From Larus michahellis (lineage: Eukaryota; Chordata; Aves; Charadriiformes; Laridae), in contig NC_133911.1 in assembly GCF_964199755.1 (NCBI RefSeq), forward strand, positions 3,499,001-3,563,000: a stretch of DNA of 64,000 nt. The letters run 5' to 3'. The notes under the pieces were generated by a model, which searched no databases, was not told the origin of the DNA, and saw only the letters and a program-made list of their open reading frames with translations. Positions 1 to 12,206 of the stretch are shown piece by piece (positions within the stretch are counted from its first letter, which is position 1; every line of letters starts with the position of its first letter). Position numbers and translations under genes: made by a program.

Positions 1-1455
1 GTTCAGCACTATATCCTGAACTGAAGATTAAAAGAAGTGTCTTTTTCCTCCCATATCCTGGAGAAGGCTTTTAAGGCCTCTCCATAACAGCGGTCACACA
101 TTAGCGGAGTTATTCTTTTCTTGAGTCTTCATGTTTTCTTTATCTGGAGCACAGCTGGATGTGAAGTGGGGGAATGGTCATAGGAAAAGGGGGACAAGGG
201 TGGAGAAGGGCAGCAAGGTTGTGAGACCTGGTCACAGCTATTTCAGGGGCAGAAGCTGTGTGCTCACTTGTCGTTATGAAATAGTGGTAAATCCTCCTTT
301 CCCTGGAGAAAGAACGAAACGCAGTGAGAGTGTTTGATCTTGTCCTGTAGAGACTTGTTTAAATAATATCCAAATTACAGCTCTAGCCGTTCGCAGGGAA
401 GCAGGATGAGGGCTCTTTGTTGGAGCACTCTGTTACTCAGAGGTTTGTCCCACAGGTATTACGATGCAGCGTAGCCAACACATAGGTAGGGTACTGCCAG
501 CTCCCCCAGCTGCACAGTAATGTGTACCATGTCATGTTTCTTACTGTTTGAGCTCCTTATTGGTATAAAGTGAATGACAAAGAATTACCCACCCTGACAA
601 TAAGGTATCCCTGGATACTCTGCAAAGGAAAAGAAGCTCTCATTCCACAAGAACAGATGGACAGTGTATTATAGCCTTCGTTTCAAACAAGGTGAAGTGA
701 GAAAAGGTGCTAATGAGCCATTTGGGAACTGCACAGGTGTAGACACATTGAGTTAAAACCTGTACAGGTCAAGCAAGCTTTCCTCCACTGTCCCCATTGC
801 TGTGGAATTGAGTGGCTCAACAGAATGAGGTTCTTGTTCTGAGTTGGGAAAAGCCCAGGGCAGGGAAGAGAAGGGAAATAAAACAAAGATCTGTTGGGAA
901 TGTAGTTGAAGGGAAAATATCCCAAAGTAAATGTAAGTAGAAAAGCAGAATTCTAAGTGTGAGCTGGGCAGAGCTGTGCTCCTGTCAGCCTGGTGCTCAG
1001 GGACCAGTACCGTTTCCAGGGCACGACAGAAGCTTCCTTTGAAATTAGCCACTGGTTTTCATTTCAATGCCCTCCGGCCCCCCATTGCACAGCTCCTTCA
1101 GGAGGAGATGAGAATTTCATCTTAATCTCCCAAATGATTTAAGTTTCGTCTTTTAGAAACATTAAAATAATACTCAGTAATGAGCTATGTAGATACCATA
1201 AGTTGTAGGCAGTGTTTTATTCCTTCTTATTAAGGGTTAGACCCGTGAATGTATCTTTGCTGCCCAGTCATTCTACGTAGCAGTGGAGTCCTTAAAGCAT
1301 AATCTCCCCCATCTTTCTTAAACCACAGTTTATAATTCATAAAAAGACCAGTTTAATGCCTTTCTCTCAATGTGTGTGTGTATATATATATTTTTATTTT
1401 TTTTTAAGGTATAATGATGATTATATTGTGGAGGCTACATATGCAGAGTGTTTTG

Positions 1456-1481
1456 TTTTTTTTTTTTTTTTTTTTTTTTTT
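1456..1481 (+). repeat. T26 homopolymer
   Basis: An uninterrupted run of 26 T. It may be the tail of an old retroposon on the - strand, but no retroposon body was recognised next to it. Confidence 0.8.
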
Positions 1482-2407
1482 AGAGGCTTTCTATCCAAAG
1501 AGGGTTTTGGGGAATTAGGAAATACGTCTTTTCCTGATCACCTTTCACACTAATTAGTAGCAAATCTATCCCCGGCATTAGCTTCATATAAAATTAGTCT
1601 GAAAGAGTTGAGCTGTCAGTATGTCAGAGCTCCACTTTCTCTCTTAAAGCAACAAAAATCCTTGGTGCTTTGGGAAGTTGACAGAGTCCTATTAAGTGAA
1701 AGTGGAGTGAGGATCTTAATTAGAGAGGTGGGAGGTCTGCCTGGCACATGTTCCCGGGACCCCTTGCTGGCCAGAACAAAGCTCCCATCTCAGTTTCCCA
1801 ACAACGAGTGGGAAAAGGGGACTGTGGAAGCTCTAATTAGGGAGGTGATTAAGGGACGAGTTTTCTTTGGCGCTGGAGAATGTTTTACAGCTACTGCGGG
1901 GTTTCTGACGAGTCTGCAGATGTCAAGTGTCGACACCAGTGTTTCAACACCACGTTTGCTGTGGGGCGAACTTAACTGTTGTGCAGCCAGCTGAAAAATG
2001 CCAGATAACGACCTGTTCTTTGAGAAGCTCTGAATACGGACACGCTTGTAGATCCCCACGTGTTTGGGAAGAGGAGCTGGGGCAGATTTCCAGTCATCGC
2101 CGCAGTCTGTGTGTTCTTTGCCATAGTGCGTACCAAGGAATCGCAACAAAAAGGGCCGGGACTACAAAACAGTTGCGATGGGGACTTTAACAGCGGTAGC
2201 TGAAAATACAGTTCATGGCAATTGTTGGTCTTTAAAGACTCTGTCACCTCTAAACAACTCCGAGATTGCTGGTGAGCCCCTAAAGTTCTGAAGTGACCAG
2301 CTGGCCGTGACTGGGGTCCCACCAGCGTAGGACTGGGTGACGGTGAGAGCAGGAGCTCCGTTATGGGTTGTAATCCCATGTAGAAGCCTTTCTTGGGTGG
2401 CTGAGAG

Positions 2408-2434
2408 GTTGAAGGGTTCCTGTTGAAGGGTTCC
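2408..2434 (+). repeat. Short tandem duplication, 14-bp unit
   Basis: GTTGAAGGGTTCC occurs twice in tandem, separated by a single T. Confidence 0.75.
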
Positions 2435-4854
2435 AAAGAACTTCAAACACAAGACGAATCGGGGTGTAGGGATACAGCACCCAGGTGGGTACAAGCACAG
2501 AGCAGGAGTGGACAGTGCTGTACTCGTCGTTCGGAGGCTCTGAGCCCTGCACGTGACTGTGAACTGCGCAGGTGGGCTCGCAGGTCCTCATTGAAAAAGC
2601 GATAACGTGTTTCCTGTTAATAATTGGTAAAGACTTTCTGCATTGGTGGGGACTGGAAGCTGTGTTGGTTTTTTCTCCTAACTGGGAGCCCGGCTGTGAC
2701 TTCTTCTGACACACTCTCGCCTTTGTTCTCTGCGCTGGCACGGAACCCTCTTTACAGCTTCCTTGGGCAGATGCTGCTCTACTCTTTTCCGCTTTCAAGG
2801 CTTATTTGATTTAGTACTTTGATGTGCTTTTGTCCCTCAGGCAGGGCCTACTCTGCTCTTGATAAAAGTCAAGGAGGACATATTTTAACCTCCTAGGCTA
2901 TGCTTTATTCTAACCTCTGTGACACACTGAAAGGCCTTTGTCAGACCGTCTTCGTGAACTCTGTCGTCCTCTAATGAAGATCCAGGAGCAGGGGGTCAGC
3001 AGGGCAGAAAGTCCCTGGTTATTAGTGGGACGGGCACTGAACCAGAGCCTGAATGAGTCCTGGTTAGACTAAGGACTTGGATACCTGGGAGTATTTTATG
3101 AATAAAAGCCTTATAATCGTGGTTTGTGAAAGTACTCACTCAATTATAACAGTTCCTGCCCTCCAAACAACGTTGGTTAAATCAGAAAAACTTCAGGAAG
3201 GGAATTTTAATTGGGTAGAGAGATTACAAAACCTTTATGGATTTAAGTGCACACCTTAATTACACAGGAAACCTTCCATGTGAATTCAAGGTTACCTGGT
3301 GCTGTTTGGGAGGTATAAAACATTGTTAAAATCCAAGTGTATTTGCATACCAGTAAAGCCACTTTCATCTGTTGGGCCAGCATATAGGAGCTTTTCTATA
3401 AACAAAAGATCTGGTTCAAACAGGAAATATGTGAAGTTGAACCCATTTTTTTCTGTTTAAATTTTAACAGAGAAGATATAGCTGGAGAAAGGAAAGGGAA
3501 AAAGTGTAAACAGGAGGCGTTATTAGTTTAGTGAGCTCCTCTGATGTAGTATATAAACCAGGGGTATTTTACTTGGAATATGTAGAAATATGGATGTTGA
3601 GCTCAACTATCAGTGCCTCTGCAGATCTGCAAAATGAGACTAAAAGCCCTTCTCTTTACCTCACGTCTGCTCACCCATTCCCGTTCCAGCTGAATCCAGC
3701 TGTGCCCTGGCTTTTAGGGAAACAGTGAAGTGAACCTTTTACAGTGCTCAAAGAACAAGTCTCTCCCCTTATTTATTTATATTGAATGATGGGAGAAGGG
3801 CCATAAATTGAAGTTTTAATTTATGCAGGTAGGCCCACACATTACTAATCAGAAGCCTTTAAAAAATATCTTTTTGTAATAAATATATTTAATTATTATA
3901 ATAACACAATAATAATAGTATGTTTACATTTGATAACATAAGTCACTACAGAAAACTGAAGGGTTAAAGAGGAAAAAGGAGAGAAACTGCATTTAGATAT
4001 GGGTTTTTCCTTTGTTGGGATCGTTCCTTTGCGTCTCCCTGGTGGGACCGAGTTTGGGTGCCTGGATGTGACATGCAGAAAAGAACATACGGACTGACAC
4101 CCTGTTTCTAGGGGCAGAGATTTAAGGTCGTTTTCCAGTGCCTGCTGTAACTCTGTGTTAGCAGTGTTTTGGCCGGTGCTTTGGCTGTTTGGAATGGGCT
4201 TAAAGGTGCCGACGACTGATGGGGCGCTGAGATGGGAAGGCAGCGTCCCAAGTGCCGTCCTGCTGCAGGCAGCGAAACCATGGGTCACACTGAGCCACGG
4301 CAGACAGACAAAGTATATACAATTACTGCCATCGTTCATCCATCTTCTCTTATCCGTGCCTTTCACTTTCTTCGTACCTAATGTACCTTTGTAACTTCAC
4401 TTGTGAAGAATCCAAACCCCATGTAAAATACTATATAAATCTGTGTCTTGCTTTCCGAAGCGGTGTGTGATGCCGGCTGCTGTAATCTGATTTCCCTGGC
4501 AGCACTTTACACGCAAGAGATTTGCTTTCCTTCCCTATTAAAAGACAGGCACGGGAGGGGGCAAAGGTTTTGTTTGCTTATTTTTTCTGGTGGGTCTCCT
4601 GAACCTACAAGACAACCCTAAAACACATGCTCTGTGTTTTCTTTGTATACTGGAAACATGACACCCTGCAACTCCAGATCCCATGTCAGTAGGACTGTCC
4701 TTTTTATTTTGTTTGTTTTTAAGGACAGCCTTGCTTCCACTAGGGTAATTTGTCCCAAGTCATTCAAGCAGTAGATGCAGCTTGCCCACCCCCGAAGGCG
4801 TTCATTACTGGGGGAGGGTTTTTGCTTCTGGGAGCGGTTTCCAGTCTGGATGGA

Positions 4855-5160
4855 AGAACTCGAAGGTCGGTGTGTGCAGGCAGCTGAGGGAAGGCAGGAG
4901 CCGGCAGGAGCCGGCAGTTGCCGTCCACATGGCCTTCGCTGGCCCCAGCGGGCTCCTGTAGTGGCGGTGCGGGGGGACAAAGGAGGTGCCGTGAGTATCG
5001 CCCGCGGCAGGGGCCGGAGAGGGACCGCGCTGCCCTGAACGGCAGAGAACCAGTGACCGAGTCTGCCCAGCGGTGGGAGAAAGGGTTGAGAGGAGGGAAG
5101 GATCCGAGGGTTTTCTGTATGGCTGAAGGTGACCGTGGGCTGGGATACAGACCGCGGGAA
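4855..5160. promoter_or_regulatory. Isolated GC/CpG-rich patch, possible alternative promoter
   Basis: This stretch has many CpGs in an otherwise AT-rich 12-kb region, plus a repeated GGAGCCGGCA unit near 4900. A strong donor-like GTGAGTAT starts at 4991. It could be a small CpG island with a noncoding first exon; nothing in the sequence proves transcription. Confidence 0.25.
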
Positions 5161-8100
5161 AGAAGATTACTTGGACATTAGAGACTGTGAACTTTTCCAG
5201 GAGTGCAGGTACACTTTCAAAACGCTATTCTCTAGGAAGCATTAAAATTTCATCGAGAGATGTTAAAAAACACTTGATTCATTCATAGCCAAGTAGCCCG
5301 TACTGCTGGGACAGCCTCTGAGTCAGATGGCAAAACTGACCTGGATGAAGTTAGAGAACATTTAATTTTGAAGAGCTCAGGTCAGAATCTTGAACAAATA
5401 TAAATCTGTTTTAAATTTAGCGTTAGAGTTGCCAATTTAGCATCTGCGGTAACACCGCACGAGAATGTTGCGACTATTGTAACGTTAAACCTCACTGCTG
5501 TTAATGACACTAAAAGCAAACATTAATTTATGCAAAGTATCCTCATCTTGCATTTGTCCTAATTCTTTAGGATTGTGAGGAGCAAGTGGCAAGAAGGGCT
5601 AATGAAAAACTCTCAGGGAAACGGGGCGTTGAAAAAGTTTGACAGTTGTAATATCGCTTGGAAGATTCATCTTTCTCAATGTCCTGCCTTAACAAATGAA
5701 TGCCATATTGTATTTGGTTTGTGTTTGTCCTTAAGACCCAAAGAAGGCGAAATTATTTCTGAAATGTTTGAGTGGCTGAACCTTGAGAGCAGCTGAGCTA
5801 TTGCAATCCTAAATTGCACAGAAGCTGCAAATGTTCACAGCTCCTGAAGTTTTTGTGCTTCTGTAAGAAGTTAATAATTCAGCCAACGCTGCTACTGTGC
5901 TGCGGTATTGAAGTGCGCACTCGTGATGCCAGGGCTGTGGTTTGAGAGAGTGTTTGAGGTACATGAAACAAAGTTCCATCAGCTGCAAGTCAAGCAGAGA
6001 TTTCAGCAGAATGAACAGGAACCTCTGCTTTGATACCGAGGCGAGGTCTGGCCCCGATTCGAAGTGAAGACCTTAAAATGCAAATCTCGGCGAGTCTCAG
6101 CCAGAGGTGAGCATGTACGCAATGAGATCCAGCGTCTCTTTCTGTGGTCTCTTCTGTAGTGTGGCTGAGGTTTGCCACGTGCCAAACTGTGACTGATTTT
6201 GTGAAACTCATCTGCGTTACCATTTTTAACGATAATGCCCAAATTTAGGCCTTTTGAACTTGCACAAAGTTGCTGCTTTAAGTGCTCAGTGTCCTAACAG
6301 AACGACCCGTCTCTAGAACAAGTAGAGTTGCTCCATCATCGGCATTTACCTCAGATTAAAACAGAGAAACATTTTGCTCTTGGTAGTTAGTAGCAGAAGT
6401 ATATGGAATTTAATGACGGGAAACACACATACACGTTTTTTATTCTTGAGTTGAAAAATTCCTTGGCTTCCGTCTCCAAAAAGAGAAATTTTATGAGGGA
6501 CTGGAAAACCATGTATTTAGATCTGAGATATGTTTCTTTAATGCATTAAAACAAGAGATAATTTTAAAGAAACCCCAAATCAGGATAATCTCTAGTAGCC
6601 TGACTGTACTCTAAAAAGTTATTATGCAAATTGCACAGATCTGCTTATGTGTGGTTTATTGGGATAAAGAGGCTACATCATATTATAGGATCCCATTAAA
6701 AATGTGACTGTTAGAAGGATTTGGATTTTCAGAATCCGTGACTTGTACCCTGCAGATGTGATGACAAAGTGTTGGTGGAAATGGCAGAGTGGCAAATGGC
6801 AAATGATTTTTGTTCTATTTCCCCAGTCCTTCAAGATACACTGCTTACCAGATGCGCTGCCTCTTGGGCACAGGCTTCCTTGGGATTATGTCATGGAGGA
6901 AGAGCATGCAAAAATACATATATTTTTCATAACCTTTGAGTCTTCAGGAATGGAATTTTCCAGTGTCCCAGCAGGAGCCCTGAACTGGCTCTTTTTTTCT
7001 CTCCCAGTGCGCGTGAAAAAGAACTCCTTGCAGGAAGCTCCGTGTACACCTGGATGTGTTTGGTGGCCTTGGACAGAGTGATAGTCACAGCGCACGCTGG
7101 GGATTTCCTTAAGTGGGCACAGCCTGGGCAGGGAGATGGTCACTCCCGCGTTTTTAAAGTGTTTTGGTAGGAGCCAGCCACAGCAGGAGAGGCAACAGCA
7201 GCTCCGCTCACAGCCGCCTTCCCCTCTGAGACCCACTCCCCGTAGGAGATACTGTCACAAGTGGTGTCACCACCTGCTGAGGCCACTGGAACCGGTCAGA
7301 TGCTATCCAGAAGCACAGCCCTGCGTGTATCGCTGTAGGTATTAACATTCATTTCAACTGAAGTTTCTGAGCAGTCAGAGCCCTTATTCTGTGCAGGGAA
7401 ACTGAAGTACTCGGTATAAAAATGAGATGATGCGCGCTGGATCGAAAGGGTATGTCAAAGTCTGGGTGGTTATTACTGGGTTTGGGGAGTTGATGTCCAT
7501 ACTAAGGTATTGCAGCATCGATGAAACCCCCGGTTGGGTGCTCCTCAGTCTCTTTAATTTGGAGCCTGCCATGTTGGACCCATTGCTCTTGCATTTTCCT
7601 TGGGATTTATAGACTTTAGCACTGACTCTGGCCTTGATTTCTAGAGCACAAGCTCTGTTACCTTTGCACAGAAGTGGCACCTTGCATCTCCATTGCCTGA
7701 GGCCCTCAGGGCTGTTGTTGGTACTATAGACTCCCAAGTGAATTTTACAGCACAATTTGCAGCGTTCCAGCCATGCGAGTCCTCAGAGTTAATAGTGCAT
7801 CCCTTCAGGGACAGCCGGGCGTTCAGACAAACCTCATACACAGCCCGTGGCGTTGTATCAAACCGCAATTTCTTTAGTTAACACAGAAAACGTACAGGCT
7901 GAGCGGAAAATACCTATGGATGCCATTTCCATGCCTTGGCTTCCTCTGTATTCCCGATTGTTCTCTTGATGCTGGAAAAATCCTTAGTAAGCACCAAGTA
8001 TCACTTAGTCTTAAACTCTGTTATTTTGGTTGGAAAGCGAATGAGTGAAATTCATTGTTTTCACTGCTAAACGCAGGTGATGTTGCAGTGCAACGGAGGT

Positions 8101-11100
8101 ATGACAGAGGTGCTGCTATTGCTCTCAAAGGTGGAGTGCTAAAGAAAACCCTCTGATGGCGTGTTTTCACGCAGCGTGTTCAAGGCAGCCTTCAGCTGGT
8201 TAAAAATTCTGTCTGCTCTTAAAACTGTCCTCTGTGAAAATTCCCCCCCTGAGAACTAAAGAGCGTAGAGCCTTGGTGTGGGCCATTAATTCTTCATAAC
8301 GGTTGTGAACTGATAAAGTTTATGTATGGGATAAATTGTTCACCTGCTAACGAATGAGGAAACTGTTTGTATTAGATGTGGGATTAGCAATCCTATTCCA
8401 TCTGATAGGAACACATATTTTAGCTTCAAGTTTATCGTCTCTGAAACAGCAGCGAACGTCACTTTGGGGAAATTTCAACTGTAAGATGTTCTGGTTTCAG
8501 CTCCTGTCAATAATTATGTCAACTGCAAAATAATCCCGGTGTGTTATATTTGCCTGCTGTGCTTTAATCCTTCATATATCTTAGGCCAAGCAGCAGAGGA
8601 AGGGAATTTCTTCAAAGAAATGGTTATAAGAACAGTACAGTAGAGTCAGAAAGTGTGTATTTCAGCCCAGTGCTAAGCAGTTAGAGCTAGGTGGCTGCTG
8701 AATTATTTTATTCTTTAGTGCCGCAAATATAAAGTTAAGTTTTGAAGGAAACTTGCTTAGAGATAGCATAAGGATGGTCTTTTAGGTTGCTAGCGGGAAG
8801 CAAATTCATATTTGGAACTGGGAAGTTTCTTACTAGTAGTGAGGAAACAACACAACTGCTGACGGCAGTGTCCGGTGGTTAGAGACGTGAAAAACAAATC
8901 AGCCGAGCTACAGACAGAGTTTTATCTATTGGAAGTATTAGGCAAGTGATTCTGAATTGCCAAGTCAGTAAAACAGCAGTCTGCTCACAGAGGTTTTTAA
9001 GGACAAAAATTTTCTGAATACACAACCCCCACTGGATGAGACGTGACACTTTGAAACATGTTCTGGTTTCACAGCAGCCCTCATTGCAGGGTTGTAATCT
9101 GTAGATATCTACCTTTGATGCTCCCTAATTGATGACATCCAGAATTCTCAGCAGAGAAGTGAATGCAGGAGGGAGTTTCAGAGTGGAAAAGGTCCACAAG
9201 AATGAAAGCTTTTAGGCCCCCCACTTGGAATGAAATGAAGAATCTGCATTGTCTAATAACGATGACCTGCCATGGGAGAGACGGGACTGGTGGTTTCTAG
9301 TGGGCACTCGAGACAACCCGCCTATTGATGACCAGAGGCGCCCTCCCTCCCTCCCCAGCTGCATAAACAGACTCGTTTTGCAGAGAAAGATTACAAAATC
9401 CTGTTGGCAACTTTCTTTCTGGGCCGGATACTTATTAATAATCAAAGCCAAATGTAAATAAAGTATCTCCGATGAGACAAGCACGCTGCCCAAATTTGCT
9501 TCCTATTTATACCAGTTAAATGTGGATAAAATCCAGGTCATTGTTTTCTGTAATCTGCTACCCACCTGGTCGGAGCTGGGAAAGCTTCTTCTGAGAGGGG
9601 CTTGTTTTTAATATCAGGGCTCTGTTTAATGTCAGCTTCTCCAAATGAAATCAACATTATCACCCAACATCAATGTGGTTTACTTTTATAAGTTGCAAGT
9701 GATGAATAGCAGAGGAAGGCAGGAAAAACAAGCACAGTAATAAAAAAAGAAGGGATTTTTCAAGTGGAGAAATGTCAGTTTTCTTCACGGCTGATGTTTT
9801 GACTTCCATCCCTTCTAGCTTTTGTACTGCTCCTCTATGAAAAATAGAAATTTAAAACTCAGAAGGGGCAAAGATAATAGATCTGTTGTAAAATGTGTGC
9901 CAGCGAATTAATATCCAAGATTTGCTGTGGCTTCCTATAGAAGTCGGAAAGGAAGCGCATCCATGGAAGCAAGACTATCGAGTAATCAGCATCCAGAATT
10001 TGCTCAGGACTGTGTTGAATTTGCATTTAGTGGGAGTCTCTGTCCATTATAACTCAGAATCATGAAGGCTCTGCCACAAACCATTGTACGTGTGTCATCG
10101 CCTTTTCACTGTTGTTATTCCCTCCCCAGGACAACTGTGCAGAGCCTGTAAGGGTGACGGTGTCCCGTGCGTTTGGGTAGCCCAACATACTGATTTGTGG
10201 GGGATGATATTCTCGCAAGCCAACAACTGCTCCTGAAATTAGGCTTAAAGGTGAAGTGTGTTTAAAATGAGACAAGGCGTTCATGTGGTCAGCATATGGA
10301 AAGTTATTTGGCTGCTAGATAGTGCCGCCAACGTCAGTTTTAGCTGTTCCAGTAGTGTTTCCAATGAATGCGTATTTGGGTTATACAAACTGTTGGAATA
10401 AGAGACTTTAATTTGCTCCACGGTTTCTGATGTTTCATTGTGTAGAAGCAAAAAGTAAATGGACAAGGTGCCTGGACTTGGTTTTATAGTTCAGCTGAGG
10501 CTGAAGAGATTGAGTTGAATTTGTCCGATGCTGTGATTAGCACCCAGGTTTCCACGTATAGTGAAATATTTTGAACTCTAGGCTGCACTATATAAAGACT
10601 TAAAAAACGAAGTTGTAGCCCAAGAAAAGGAGAAGTTTTAATTGTTCAAGAATGTAGTATTCTCCTTAGTGTTAAAAGAAAGAACTCTGACTGTCCAAAG
10701 CCTATTAATTTGCTGAGCAATTTGAAAAGAGGAGTGAAGACTAGTCACTGCGGACTTCACAGCCAGGTATTTAGGGTGGTTCTTGGTTTTTCAAACCATG
10801 TTACTTGAATAGTTGGCAGGAGCTGCCAATTAACTTTCAATGGGTACAGTTGCACAGCATCAGGTATAATTCCTACTGCAGACACTCCTCCTTCATGAAG
10901 GGTTTCTGGTGTCTGTAATTGAAGAGCAGATCCCTTGGACCTGGGAGGGAATTGTGAGTTTGGAGAGTGTGTTTTAAAGTATCAGTCTGTCTTTGAGGTA
11001 TGTTCTGTTTATTTCTTGACCAGGTGCCTTATCAGGCTGAGCCTTTCTTGTTTCAGGGAAAGGAACGTTCTTGGCAAAATAGAGCACTTGCAGATTGTGG

Positions 11101-11299
11101 GTCTTCTACTGAGAGGTCCCTGAGAGGAAGCAGGAGTTTGCTTTGGAGAGGAAAATTCATAAAATACCTCTAGAAAAAGATGAATCACTGCTGCCTTCAA
11201 GTAATGGCATTCTTACTGAGGGGGTTATCTACAGCAATGTTTGTGTGTCTGAAAAGACTGGCACAGCTAGGGAGTAGTAAAAAATTGTTCTGAAGCATC

Positions 11300-11480
11300 T
11301 GAACACTGGCCCAGGTTGCCCAGAGAGGTGGGGGAGGCCCCATCCCTGGAGACATTCAAGGCCAGGCTGGATGAGGCTCTGAGCGACCTGATCCAGTTAC
11401 AGATGTCCCTGCTCACTGCAGGGGGGTGGGACGAGATGGCCCTTAGAGGTCCCTTCCCAGCCAACACAGTCTATGATTCT
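11300..11480 (+). mobile_element. CR1 LINE 3'-end fragment
   Basis: Contains the avian CR1 3' signature: ACTGGCCCAGGTTGCCCAGAG, AAGGCCAGGCTGGATGAGGC, GAGGTCCCTTCC, ending TCTATGATTCT. It is 5'-truncated, as is typical for CR1, and has no coding capacity. Confidence 0.88.
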
Positions 11481-12067
11481 CTGCACGTGGAATGGTCAAG
11501 ACAATGCGAGTTTGCTATGGCTGTGCTGCCCAGACAAGGTGCTGTAGGTTTGGGGACAGGAATGCGTAGCACAGGTCAAGGGAGAGGCGAGTTTATGGGT
11601 GAGATATTAACAGAATTCATAGAAGAATATTGTTTAACCTTTCTGTGCTGCGAGGCCTATCCATACCGAACTCAAATTGTGTTGTCTGCTGCTTTTCCAA
11701 GGTCTTTGTATGTATTGTCCTATTGACGTTGACTTCTCATGGCTGTTCTGACTGATGTTCTGGTACCATTATAGTACTTGTTCATGCCTGCTACGTCTGC
11801 CTCCATCCCTGTACGGCTTGCCATGCACTGAGCCACAGGCAAATTAAAAAGTTAGGAAAAAGGGAGGTAGGCAGGTGGCCAGCCAGGACAGGAGGCTTTC
11901 CAGCGGTTGAATGAAATTGGGTTCTGCAAAGAGCTTGGTTTTGGCATCAGGATCCTCCTGCAGAGCCATCTGCAGCTGTCAGTGTGAATGTCGTGCTGTT
12001 CACAGCGCCACTTCTTCCCTCCTCCTCTTCTTTGCCTAGTGATACTCCATTTATTTTGTTTACACAG

Positions 12068-12206
12068 TCCCTCGGATCAATGGCCATCCGAAACTGGACA
12101 GACACCGTGAGCACCCTCCTGGTTATGACAGCGCTTCCACCATGATGAGCAGTGAGCTGGAATCCAGCAGCTTCATTGACTCTGATGATGATGACAACAC
12201 GAGCAG
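12068..12206 (+). CDS. DVL1: DVL1 coding exon, acidic/Ser linker before the basic region
   Basis: The acceptor AG is at 12066-12067 and the donor GT at 12207. The exon opens with two bases that complete a codon, and ends two bases into an Arg codon. It encodes [10 protein letters not shown] and then [16 protein letters not shown], which matches the dishevelled linker between DIX and PDZ. By family gene structure this is about the fifth coding exon, so the earlier ones are not in the window or were not recognised. Confidence 0.93.

Larger units (their letters stand above)
1..12067. other. No coding exon recognised; DVL1 upstream or intronic sequence
   Basis: About 12 kb with only short ORFs lacking family features on either strand. 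I searched by eye for DIX-domain blocks (KEEISDDNAKLP, RPPSFHP, basic HRRER) and did not find them. Contents noted: a T26 tract, a GC-rich patch at 4855-5160, a small tandem duplication at 2408-2434 and a CR1 fragment at 11300-11480. The most likely reading is a long DVL1 intron, with the DIX exons further left. Confidence 0.5.

Noticed and set aside
1972-2436. 154-codon open frame on the - strand, with overlapping ORFs on both strands
   Set aside because: Several overlapping frames are open at once, which points to a locally stop-poor stretch rather than a gene.
3896-4366. 156-codon open frame on the - strand
   Set aside because: No family resemblance, and it lies in noncoding-looking AT-rich sequence; likely chance.
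9249-9461. 70-codon open frame with an Arg/Trp-rich start, considered as a possible missing DVL1 exon
   Set aside because: It does not match any dishevelled segment and lacks suitable flanking splice phases.
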